In this document: one piece after another, positions 54,066 through 62,091 of the stretch
Layout: every line of letters begins with the position of its first letter
Position numbering within the stretch: position 1 is the stretch's first letter
Assembly: GCF_019042215.1 (NCBI RefSeq)
Contig: NZ_JAHQCS010000174.1
Coordinates: 1-62,091, forward strand
From: Evansella tamaricis
GTDB lineage: Bacteria; Bacillota; Bacilli; Bacillales; Salisediminibacteriaceae
Direction of reading: 5' to 3'
Length of the DNA: 62,091 nt
Translations under genes and position numbers: made by a program
Notes under the pieces: model-generated
What the model was told of the DNA's origin: nothing
The model's database searches: none
The model's input: the letters and a program-made list of their open reading frames with translations, nothing else

Positions 54066-56218
54066 GATAAATACACCTGATCCTTTTCCAGTTTTATATG
54101 AGTTAATAACCGCAGTTTTCCACTATCAATAGTGGTTCCGGACTGACCTATGTGGACTTCCGTGGTAAATCGCTCTGTCAATCCAGTTTCCCCACAAACA
54201 ATAGGGGAGTAGATGACATTATTTATAATATCTTCAGAAGGTTTAAATTTAGCTTGAACGAACGCTCTTCTCTCTTCATTCTCTTCATCTCTTTTTTCTA
54301 TGTGTAGATAGTGAGAGATATGCTGCAGGGAATCCAACGCCTCTCGGACACTTTTCAAATGAAATCGAAGTAGATGATTTTCCTCTTGTTCCATAAGCAG
54401 GAGTTCCTCCACTTGCATTCTTTTCTTCTGAGTTCTGTCTAAAGCATAGAAAATATTTAAGTATTCATTTGTGTCCCGGTGTTTATCCCCTTGATCCTTA
54501 AATAGTTTCTTCTGTTTGTCCTCTGTGTCCTTTAAATAATCATGAATGGGTTGAGTAATTCTTTTTACCGCTATATAGGACGTGCCTATGACAGAAATTG
54601 TGGTTAATGCAGGAAAAATCCATTGATGCCATTCAGCGATAGCAGGTGGCCAATCCATAATTGCAAGCATGGGTCCTGTTAATCCTAACCATATGAGGAT
54701 GCTAGTAATATAAATATTTTTTTTTGAGGGATAGGCTCTAATCTGATTGGTTAATTCGAATTCCGTTTCATTACAAAAATCTTTCCACTTATTTATTTCT
54801 GTTAATGGTGGTGGAGTATATCTTTCCAATTGAAGTAATAACTCTATTTCCTTTTTCCTTAGTTGTTCTAAGTACTCATAAATTTCCAATTCCTCATGTT
54901 GCTTTGTTATTTTTTTTCTTTGAAGCACCTTAATGGTGCGTATTCCTGATTTCGCATCCTCTATCATATCTTTTTCACGATCCATTAAATCTTCCATTAT
55001 CTTTTTAGTCAGTTGTTTCCAATCAGTAACAATAGTATTTTTCCTTTTTCCTTGAAAGACTGGAAAATCAAATGGGTCCTCTTTTATTTCCAATGCCGTA
55101 TGGGGATGGGGTTTCGTTTCTTCAAATAACGTAGTCACCATCTCTTCCCGTGACATCAATTGATTTTCAAGGGAATAAATCGCTGCGTTTAAAACCTCAT
55201 AATATTTTTGGAACATGCTTTGGAAAGATTCACTGTCGATTTTCTCTTTTAATTCGTAGACACTCCCATCTGGAATTTTCCCGTAAATACTGGGGTTGTC
55301 TATGGTGGTATTAATAAAAGCAATAACTTTTAACCATTGTTCATACTTTCTTTGTTTGGAGAACGGGGAAACATGGTGTCTCAATAACTTAAATCCTTCT
55401 TCTCCTTGAATCGAAAGTGTTTCTTTCAGAACATTTTTAAGCATGCCAGAAGGTTTAAACGTTCGAAGGTCATTGTGCAATGGCGGTGTTAATTCTTTTT
55501 CCAACCGTTCCATAAAATAATCAGAAATATCTTCTTTCATGAAAACAGAGTAAGCATCTAAATATAATGCATTTTCATTTCTATTTTCATAAATCCCTTG
55601 TTTCTCTTCTAGACACCGCTCAAATACTCTCTCCACTTTCTGCTTTCGGATCAATAAGTCCGCCATGAATTCTTTAGTTGGTTTTTCAATAAGTCCCACT
55701 TCCTGAAGGTTTATTGCTTCTCCCCAAGCCTGATCAAGGTTATGGAAATCCTCTTCACTCCAAAGATTTGTATCCTCCTGAATAATGTTTCCTTTCGTTA
55801 AATAGCCGTTAATATCCATTTGTACAGATATCTGACTGACTGTATCTTCTGGATCATCCCCGTTACCATTATGTAAAGAATCTAAAAGGATAGCGGCAGC
55901 CATTGCTGGTGCCGCCTCTCTTTTTTCAAGGGGATGGATTAGTTGTGTTTTCAGTCGGTTGAACTGATTAACGAGCCTGTTTGACAAAGACATGGGAGCG
56001 TCCAAATGCATCAGTATGATAAGCTGCCAAGTTTCTTCATGCTTCTCAATCAACTCATTATAGATCTGTTGGAATGTATGATGATAGCCCTTTTCCACAT
56101 CATACGGTATGCGTAAAAGGCGAGCATCTTTTTCATGATGGTAAAAGAATGGCTCAAATAACTTCCACTCTGGATGTGCTGTGTCATCTGTGAGCAAAAT
56201 GGTTAACATTTGGTTCAT
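54062..56218 (-). CDS. Coiled-coil membrane protein of the tubulin-like cluster
   Basis: About 718 residues with no domain I recognise. The N-terminal half is helical and polar. From about residue 420 there are long charged helices (MEDLMDREKDMIEDAKSGIR, EYLEQLRKKEIELLLQLERY), then two membrane spans near residues 500-550 (SILIWLGLTGPMLAIM; WIFPALTTISVIGTSYIAV), another coiled coil and a beta-rich C-terminal end. It probably links the tubulin-like protein to the membrane. The start is uncertain: ATG 56218 and ATG 56209 both lie near AAGGGG. The gap to the tubulin-like gene is only a few bases. Confidence 0.6.
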   Translation of the reverse strand: MNQMLTILLTDDTAHPEWKLFEPFFYHHEKDARLLRIPYDVEKGYHHTFQQIYNELIEKHEETWQLIILMHLDAPMSLSNRLVNQFNRLKTQLIHPLEKREAAPAMAAAILLDSLHNGNGDDPEDTVSQISVQMDINGYLTKGNIIQEDTNLWSEEDFHNLDQAWGEAINLQEVGLIEKPTKEFMADLLIRKQKVERVFERCLEEKQGIYENRNENALYLDAYSVFMKEDISDYFMERLEKELTPPLHNDLRTFKPSGMLKNVLKETLSIQGEEGFKLLRHHVSPFSKQRKYEQWLKVIAFINTTIDNPSIYGKIPDGSVYELKEKIDSESFQSMFQKYYEVLNAAIYSLENQLMSREEMVTTLFEETKPHPHTALEIKEDPFDFPVFQGKRKNTIVTDWKQLTKKIMEDLMDREKDMIEDAKSGIRTIKVLQRKKITKQHEELEIYEYLEQLRKKEIELLLQLERYTPPPLTEINKWKDFCNETEFELTNQIRAYPSKKNIYITSILIWLGLTGPMLAIMDWPPAIAEWHQWIFPALTTISVIGTSYIAVKRITQPIHDYLKDTEDKQKKLFKDQGDKHRDTNEYLNIFYALDRTQKKRMQVEELLLMEQEENHLLRFHLKSVREALDSLQHISHYLHIEKRDEENEERRAFVQAKFKPSEDIINNVIYSPIVCGETGLTERFTTEVHIGQSGTTIDSGKLRLLTHIKLEKDQVYLS

Positions 56219-56241
56219 CCACCCCTTAAACAATGGAATAA

Positions 56242-59200
56242 TTAGTTATGCTGTAGCAATTGGTCTGTTTTATTTTTAATTAATGAATTCCATGTTGTAT
56301 ATTCCATTGACTCTTCTTCCAATTCTTCCCGATAAATGGACTCACTCCATAATTTATCAATAAATGATGCCGCTGCTTTCCGAGCTTCATTTTCTCGATT
56401 TTTCCCATAGATTTTTGTGAAGTACTGTTCGATTTCCTCTAAGAGGCGCCTTCTGAGACGTTCCCCCTTTTCTGGAAGTGTGTTGTCCCCTAATGCTTCC
56501 CTTTCATAAGACAATAAGACATCAAATATATTTTTCACATGATTTTTACCAAGATGTGATAAATCTAACGAACCAGTAACGAATTTATGTTCTTGGATCG
56601 TTTTGATCCGGCGTTGATCCTGAACCGTTCTTTCTTTAAACCGGGCGAGTATTTCTTCATAAATTTTAGGATTATGAGCCAATGCCTTGTGTAGAAGGTA
56701 GGTCTCTTCCTCAACCTTAGCGCCACTTTGACGGATGAGTGTGGGACTGTCTTCCCCATCATATAAGTAGACCATGTGTCCATCATCTTTCACTAGTGTA
56801 ATCCAACCGTATATAAGACCTAGTATTAGAGCACGGTCATTTTTTTCCGTATCAAGCTCCACTTGATTTTGGTTGAGATCAGGCATAAAGGCTGGAACAT
56901 GCCAATAACGGTCTAAGTGTGGTGTTACAGTTGATTCACCTCTATTTAACCTATCTACTCTCTTACGGTAGGCTTCATAATAGATACCTGGTAATTGCTT
57001 GTGAGTATCTGACTCTTCTCCTGAAGAGAACTTTGTAAAACTTTCAACTGTCAAACCATAATGGGCCCTGTAGGAAACCACTTCATAGCGTGAAAATGCT
57101 TCATCAACCACTTCTTTTCCGGAGAAAATTTGATTCATGACTGCATTCCCCAGCTCTTCTTTTACTTGTGTATGCATTCCCCAAAACTTTAATTCACGGT
57201 GGTTGTCGATTCTTGGGATAAACGGAAGGGACAATTGATCCAATGCACCGATTTTCTCTTCCACATGTTTATTTGGATTTATTCCAAGATGGCGCCCCTC
57301 TAATCTTAGAGCCTGAATTATGGAAAGATCAAGGCGGTCATGGTAACGTCGTCTAAGTTCATCTCGACAGTGCCCTAAAACGTGCTCCCGATATAATTCT
57401 TCCACACGGATTTCCTGAAGGTAGTTACTATACGTCTGCTCATTTCTCTTACAGTACTGCCGATAATGACTGAGATAGATTTGACGACTAATCTCCTCAG
57501 GAAGGATCCCCTGGTCCACAGACCCCCTCAATGATTCCCACATATTCTCCATCATTTGCTTTGTGCCTAATACATAATTAATTGTGGGATCGTTGTTATG
57601 TTCAAACTGCACTGCCAGTTGGTTTATTTCCATCAGTAAAGAATCCCTCGTATCTTTGAGGTTATCAAAGAAACGTTTCCAGTCATCAATCATCTTATTA
57701 ACTGCCTGTTCGATAGAGTTAAAAACTAACTGTGTCAATAATGCATGTTTATAGTCATTCAAATCACGGAGATGTCTGTAGGATTTATCCATATACTCTT
57801 TAACAAAATCCTTAAATTGGTTACGGAATAAACTGCCCACTAATCCTTGCTCTAAGGCGCGGTCTACCCTCATGACAGCTGACTCGATTGTATCCGTTTC
57901 CTGAAGATTAAACGCCGCATCATAGTCTTCAATATCCCTCTTAAGATCACGGCATACCTCTCTTAATTTAGCCGTTTCTTCTTGGAGGATTGCTTTAATT
58001 TCATATAACATGTATCTTACAGCTACTGGATGCACTGGTTTATCTTTTTTTAGGAACCACGTATTTAAGCGAAATTCTTGGCCTTCTGCTCCATCAGGAC
58101 TATCTGCATCTTGATCGATTACTTGGTGTGAAAGGAAAGTTCGGTATTCGTACACCTTCTTGTTTATCTGGTCTTTATACATCTTCAAGTGTGCTTCCAT
58201 TTCTCCAATTTCACGTTTTACATAATTCTTCAATTTCATTTTGCCTTCATCCACACGACAATTGTTTTCAAAGACTCCAAGCTCCTGGTCTTGTTGAAGA
58301 ACGGTGTCAATTCTGTCCTTCACTGCATCAATAAAGAGCTTTGCCTTTGAATCTCCTTGTTTACCTTGTGGCAGCTCTTCTCTCGTTTGATTAAATGCCT
58401 GTTTAAAAAATGGATTAGGCTTTTCATCATTAACAAATTGCTCTAGATTCCAACGATATCTTTCTCCACGGTCAGGCCGCTCCCTGTTGATTCCACGTCG
58501 CAAATCATTTTCATATCTCTGTCTCTCTTCCTCATACAATTTATCGAGCACAAGCCACGATTCATCTAATCCACTAACAGACCAGCGGAGACTGCAATAT
58601 TCCAGTACATCTTTGTAAGGATAAATAAGGGTCGCTGCTCCTGCACCACAATACCGTGCTTTCCCTTCGGAACTGATCAACTCTAAAATTTGATTATCTT
58701 CCTGTGAGAAGTGTTTTAACGAGATGGGACTGAACAACTGTAAGAATATAGTTCTTGACATTTGGTCTACATATTCGCTTGCAGATGGAAGGTTTTGTCC
58801 ACTTAAGTTCTCGTAGTCATACAAAAAGCAAAAATCATAAGGGAGCTGTCGATCTGTAACAGCATGTGTTGTTCGACCAAGTAGATCCACCTGTCCCGGG
58901 CGGTATTCCAACTCTATTGTCACATCTTCCTCATTTTTCAGCTGACCTGAAGCACTTTGGGTTATGGCATTAAGTTCCTTTAAAGAGGCATAACCATTAG
59001 CACGGACCGATTCCCATTCTCTTTGGTCAATGGTATTTGTTCGAACTAAAATATCAGGGAGTAAGAAAGCCCCACGGATTAACACACTGGACTGGCCAAA
59101 CTTTTTCTCCAGTAGTTCCCTTAAATACATGGCCACTTGAAGGAATATTCCTGACCCAGTTCCCCCTGCCAGGGAGCTAATAATAATTACTCGGACTCCA

Positions 59201-59604
59201 TGGATTAATTTTTCACTTGTTACTGGAAAAATACGGTCTATACTTTCTTCTAAGGAATTTAGTTTTTTTTCATCCATTGCAGAACGGAATGCTAATCTAG
59301 AAACAGCTCGAACCTGCCCTGCTCCCTGTGTCATATTTTTCTTTCTTAAAGTCGGATTATCTGGAAACCATTTTAATAATGACGGGTTCTGATGAAGATA
59401 TTCTCCCACAGACTTTTTTGTACTAGTTTGAGTAATATTGTCAGTAAGGTGCTCCATTTGCCGGATAGTATTTACATCTGTGTCAAAGGCATGGATAGCT
59501 ACATTTCCACGACTCTCTAATGGGATATTGCCATAAATTTCATTGACAACCCCACTCCCCATACCACCTAAACCAACTAATATTGTAGGTACTCCATTTG
59601 CCAT
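56242..59604 (-). CDS. Tubulin/FtsZ-like GTPase (Tubulin_2 family), 1120 residues
   Basis: The N-terminal third is a tubulin-superfamily GTPase: a glycine-rich loop GLGGMGSG (11-18) and the tubulin signature GGTGSG (147-152, inside ISSLAGGTGSGIFLQ). The remaining 750 residues are mostly helical with many charged stretches and no spans. Members of this family (Tubulin_2; FtsZl-1 in the literature as I recall) sit beside VWA and membrane-protein genes and were proposed to act in membrane remodelling. The ATG at 59604 follows GGAGAGAGG. The gene is the second in the cluster and likely forms GTP-dependent polymers or rings, which is inference. Confidence 0.85.
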   Translation of the reverse strand: MANGVPTILVGLGGMGSGVVNEIYGNIPLESRGNVAIHAFDTDVNTIRQMEHLTDNITQTSTKKSVGEYLHQNPSLLKWFPDNPTLRKKNMTQGAGQVRAVSRLAFRSAMDEKKLNSLEESIDRIFPVTSEKLIHGVRVIIISSLAGGTGSGIFLQVAMYLRELLEKKFGQSSVLIRGAFLLPDILVRTNTIDQREWESVRANGYASLKELNAITQSASGQLKNEEDVTIELEYRPGQVDLLGRTTHAVTDRQLPYDFCFLYDYENLSGQNLPSASEYVDQMSRTIFLQLFSPISLKHFSQEDNQILELISSEGKARYCGAGAATLIYPYKDVLEYCSLRWSVSGLDESWLVLDKLYEEERQRYENDLRRGINRERPDRGERYRWNLEQFVNDEKPNPFFKQAFNQTREELPQGKQGDSKAKLFIDAVKDRIDTVLQQDQELGVFENNCRVDEGKMKLKNYVKREIGEMEAHLKMYKDQINKKVYEYRTFLSHQVIDQDADSPDGAEGQEFRLNTWFLKKDKPVHPVAVRYMLYEIKAILQEETAKLREVCRDLKRDIEDYDAAFNLQETDTIESAVMRVDRALEQGLVGSLFRNQFKDFVKEYMDKSYRHLRDLNDYKHALLTQLVFNSIEQAVNKMIDDWKRFFDNLKDTRDSLLMEINQLAVQFEHNNDPTINYVLGTKQMMENMWESLRGSVDQGILPEEISRQIYLSHYRQYCKRNEQTYSNYLQEIRVEELYREHVLGHCRDELRRRYHDRLDLSIIQALRLEGRHLGINPNKHVEEKIGALDQLSLPFIPRIDNHRELKFWGMHTQVKEELGNAVMNQIFSGKEVVDEAFSRYEVVSYRAHYGLTVESFTKFSSGEESDTHKQLPGIYYEAYRKRVDRLNRGESTVTPHLDRYWHVPAFMPDLNQNQVELDTEKNDRALILGLIYGWITLVKDDGHMVYLYDGEDSPTLIRQSGAKVEEETYLLHKALAHNPKIYEEILARFKERTVQDQRRIKTIQEHKFVTGSLDLSHLGKNHVKNIFDVLLSYEREALGDNTLPEKGERLRRRLLEEIEQYFTKIYGKNRENEARKAAASFIDKLWSESIYREELEEESMEYTTWNSLIKNKTDQLLQHN

Positions 59605-59701
59605 TCCTTGCCTCTCTCCTCTCGAAAGTCTAGCAGTCTAGTAGATTCTTTCTAAATATATATAAAGTAAGTATTGCTAGTGTAGTAGTCACGATGTTCT
59701 C

Positions 59702-61930
59702 TTACCGACGATAATACCGATATGTTTCTTCCGTATGACCGAACTCCCTTGTAATTGGATCATTTGTATAAATGGCATGATCCTTTTGGCCTGCCTGATC
59801 CTTGAGTAACCTTCTTCCAATTCTCATCTCTGGCTGTTGGCTTTCCTTCGCAAGTAAAATTCTATCCTTGGTTGATGCTGCCTTAAATGTTAATCCATCT
59901 ATATTTATTTTTTCAGGGGTGTATGGAACAAACCACCGTTTGAAAAAGGAGGTACGGAATAAAATCGTTGTCTTCGTGGACGGCAGTCTCCTTCCACTAA
60001 TGATTTGAGTTCTCTCTGATTCCATATATGACGATTGCCTGTCAAAACGATCCTTTTTGAAAATACCTATAACATAAATAAGAAGTAATAAAATTCCAAG
60101 TAAATAAAGGATATATATCCCGTATTTTTGCATAAACGGAATATCTGTTACCTCAATAGTATCGCTGGATACAGCTGTTTCTTCCGCATATGGGCCGTAA
60201 ACCGTTACTTCAATTTCCCTTTCCCCAGAAGATAAAAGAAATGGAAATCTTGGGGGATTCACGTGAATAAGTATGGATGAACCATCTTGTTCCCATTCCA
60301 CATCCAATGAGCCGCCTGACACATTGACTTCAATAGACTCGAAGATGTTCGCTAATTCTACTTCTGTAATTGGTTCTCCATTGATATACGGCGTAAAAGA
60401 TAACGGAGCAGAATCTTCTATCTCATCAATTCCATATTCCCATACACCATGATTCTTGTTTAATTCCCATGTCCTTTTGGGAACCCCGATGATGGGATGT
60501 TCTTTTTCTTCCTGATAAAACCCTTGTATATAACTTTTTACGTTAGCCTTGGTTGGGTCTTCTGGCATGATAAAAGGTGAGGTGAACGCTTGGAGCGCCG
60601 GCTCCCATTCTAATATCATATCTTCTCCATCTATGTTGGCAGTTACTTCTACATTCGCGGTAGCGTCCTGTGATGTAAAACTAAAAGGTTCCCCAGTACC
60701 ACCCCTTTCCGTGAATCGGACAAGCAATTTCATTTCCGTTCCATAAAAGAATGTATTCGGGTCAGGATTTAAGTCGCCATTATCTTCTACTCGTTTAACA
60801 CTGACTTCAAAATCAATGGCAGGTTCAGCAATGAACTGATAATCTTCTAAGTCTATTTCCTCGGAAAATGTAAGGGTATAGGTTCCTTCAGGTATCACCC
60901 CTTCCACCTGATCATGACCCACATGGGAAACTGCTCCATAAATAGTTTCCCTAAGCTCATATGGGTCGTAGGGGGATTCTATTTGATAGGGTCCATTCAT
61001 TGCATATTCCCCTTCGGACCCATTGACAGTAAATTTATTTAATTCGTGTGTGACATTTTCCCCACTTTGTTGTTGTATGACAGTGATTCGCTTTAACGGA
61101 TAAGGAGATTGTAGGGTGACTTCCTTTCCTCTTATTTGAGGATTGAGAGTGACATTCGTTTGTTCCGCTTGTGGATCTCTGTTTGTCATAATCGCTGCAA
61201 CTTCATTAATGCGATCAATGATTTCCTGTTCTGTCTCTGCCCTTAAATTTTCACCAGCAAGTGTCCTGTCCCATACCTCTTCCTTAAAGCGGGCCATTTG
61301 GATAACTTCATCTTCCGTTAAAAAGGACTCCATCGTTACAAAAATAGATTGAAAGGATACATCCTTTTGTTCCACTTCATTTTTGAAATCCTGTAACGTT
61401 TCATATGCTTTTCTGTAATTTTCCTCCAACTCCGTCTCATCCGTTGTAATCAAATAATCTAAGTCATTAAAGGCTCCATCCATAACGATAATAAACCAAT
61501 AGTCATCATTAGGATACTGCTCCATATTTTTCCTCATGTTAGATAATGAAGTGTGTACTGTATCAAACGGGGTCCAACCTGATTCTTCCCAATTAAAAAC
61601 TCGGTTAATTTCACCTTGCCTTTCATTGTAGGATAAGCCCAACTCATTCACGTTGTGTTCCTCACTCATCCTAACGACATGGAGTAAATCATTCTCCCCT
61701 AGAAGTGCGGTTAAACTCTGGAGGGCATAGTTTGCCAACTTCCAGTTATCACTCGGGAGACGTTCCCCTGTTTGTGGGTCAGTTGTATACCACATACTGC
61801 CCGAATCATCATAAATCATTGTGACATTTCTACGTTCAAGATGATCCTCCTCTGCCAAGACAGATTGGGGGAGTGGTATGTGACTAACTAGCACGATAAA
61901 TAAAAGGGTTAAAATAAATGTCTTTTTCAT
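59702..61930 (-). CDS. VWA-domain protein, secreted with a C-terminal membrane span
   Basis: 742 residues. A cleavable signal (MKKTFILTLLFIVLVSHIPL, then PQSVLA) precedes a von Willebrand factor A domain with a MIDAS DxSxS motif (DDSGS, residues 41-45). Beta-rich, acidic extracellular domains follow to about residue 600, one membrane span (603-624, GIYILYLLGILLLLIYVIG) and a basic cytoplasmic tail of about 118 residues. ATG 61930 follows GGAGAG, so the longer ORF running into the repeat was trimmed. It is the first gene of the tubulin-like cluster and could be the surface sensor or scaffold, with its tail contacting the cytoplasmic partners. Confidence 0.85.
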   Translation of the reverse strand: MKKTFILTLLFIVLVSHIPLPQSVLAEEDHLERRNVTMIYDDSGSMWYTTDPQTGERLPSDNWKLANYALQSLTALLGENDLLHVVRMSEEHNVNELGLSYNERQGEINRVFNWEESGWTPFDTVHTSLSNMRKNMEQYPNDDYWFIIVMDGAFNDLDYLITTDETELEENYRKAYETLQDFKNEVEQKDVSFQSIFVTMESFLTEDEVIQMARFKEEVWDRTLAGENLRAETEQEIIDRINEVAAIMTNRDPQAEQTNVTLNPQIRGKEVTLQSPYPLKRITVIQQQSGENVTHELNKFTVNGSEGEYAMNGPYQIESPYDPYELRETIYGAVSHVGHDQVEGVIPEGTYTLTFSEEIDLEDYQFIAEPAIDFEVSVKRVEDNGDLNPDPNTFFYGTEMKLLVRFTERGGTGEPFSFTSQDATANVEVTANIDGEDMILEWEPALQAFTSPFIMPEDPTKANVKSYIQGFYQEEKEHPIIGVPKRTWELNKNHGVWEYGIDEIEDSAPLSFTPYINGEPITEVELANIFESIEVNVSGGSLDVEWEQDGSSILIHVNPPRFPFLLSSGEREIEVTVYGPYAEETAVSSDTIEVTDIPFMQKYGIYILYLLGILLLLIYVIGIFKKDRFDRQSSYMESERTQIISGRRLPSTKTTILFRTSFFKRWFVPYTPEKINIDGLTFKAASTKDRILLAKESQQPEMRIGRRLLKDQAGQKDHAIYTNDPITREFGHTEETYRYYRR

Positions 61931-61982
61931 AGTTTGATTCTCTCCAATTTTAAAAGATAAGAAAGATAAGTTTTTGCACCTT

Positions 61983-62091
61983 CGGGCATTGTCTAGCTCC
62001 ACTGCCCTACGCTCGTGAGCCTAGGCGCTTGCGCTTTTCTTTGTCTAGCTCCAACGCCTACTCGCTGCGGGGCACTTCGGAAATGACAACC
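61983..62091 (-). repeat. AAGCGCAAGCGCC intergenic repeat, inverted copy at the window end
   Basis: Reading on the minus strand it contains AAGAAAAGCGCAAGCGCC, CACGAGCGTAGGGCAGTGGA and GGTTGTCATTTCCGAAGTGC, all units of the long repeat at 10734 and 49991, but rearranged. It lies directly upstream of the VWA gene and runs off the window. Confidence 0.75.

Overview
The window looks like chromosomal DNA from a spore-forming, probably alkaliphilic or halotolerant member of the Bacillaceae. The basis is AT-rich DNA, strong GGAGG-type ribosome-binding sites with frequent TTG and GTG starts, a squalene-hopene/sporulenol-type cyclase, a YhfW-like Rieske oxidoreductase, strongly acidic linkers behind the lipobox cysteines of two binding proteins, and families of intergenic palindromic repeats of a kind seen in this group. 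No rRNA, tRNA, phage or CRISPR array was seen. All family names come from reading the sequence and from memory; no database was searched.

Layout. 0.5-10.7 kb: an LTA-synthase-type sulfatase, an M29 aminopeptidase, an APH-like kinase, an AGCS alanine/sodium symporter, a complete IS3-type element with an antisense ORF inside its ends, and a YjiH-type membrane protein. 11.2-14.0 kb: a small protein behind a sigma-K-like promoter, the cyclase, and a small membrane protein. 14.1-27.2 kb: a long minus-strand operon with a Liv-type ABC importer (binding lipoprotein, two ATPases, two permeases), a 65-residue protein, a KAS III-like enzyme, an acyl-CoA ligase, a large MalT/SARP-like regulator, an alpha/beta hydrolase and an SDR reductase. 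It reads as a self-contained uptake and CoA-activation pathway for an unknown carboxylic acid. 27.5-38.1 kb: a 5-formyl-THF cyclo-ligase relative, two small membrane-anchored proteins, a second-type RsgA GTPase behind what looks like a leader-peptide attenuator, then coaA-pxpB-pxpA-pxpC-ridA (pantothenate kinase, 5-oxoprolinase, RidA) and an ArsR-like regulator with an MFS exporter. 38.6-44.6 kb: a complete oligopeptide ABC transporter. 44.6-48.3 kb: MscL with a zinc ribbon, the YhfW-like protein and an M20 amidohydrolase.

48.4-62.0 kb holds the most unusual locus, on the minus strand: a secreted/membrane VWA protein, a 1120-residue tubulin/FtsZ-like GTPase, a coiled-coil membrane protein, a 1301-residue membrane protein ending in a zinc ribbon plus HELTH metallopeptidase that resembles the DA1 (LIM-peptidase) family, and a Cas02710/CARF-type protein with no CRISPR locus nearby. 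The first four genes are tightly packed. A copy of a long intergenic repeat lies between the fourth gene and the CARF gene, and another lies upstream of the VWA gene. This combination suggests a membrane-associated GTPase system with a nucleotide-sensing arm and a protease arm, possibly in stress response or phage defence.

Two regulatory structures are read directly from the sequence: the rsgA leader (26-codon ORF, terminator and competing pairing) and paired inverted operator-like sites bracketing the promoter of the ArsR-like gene.
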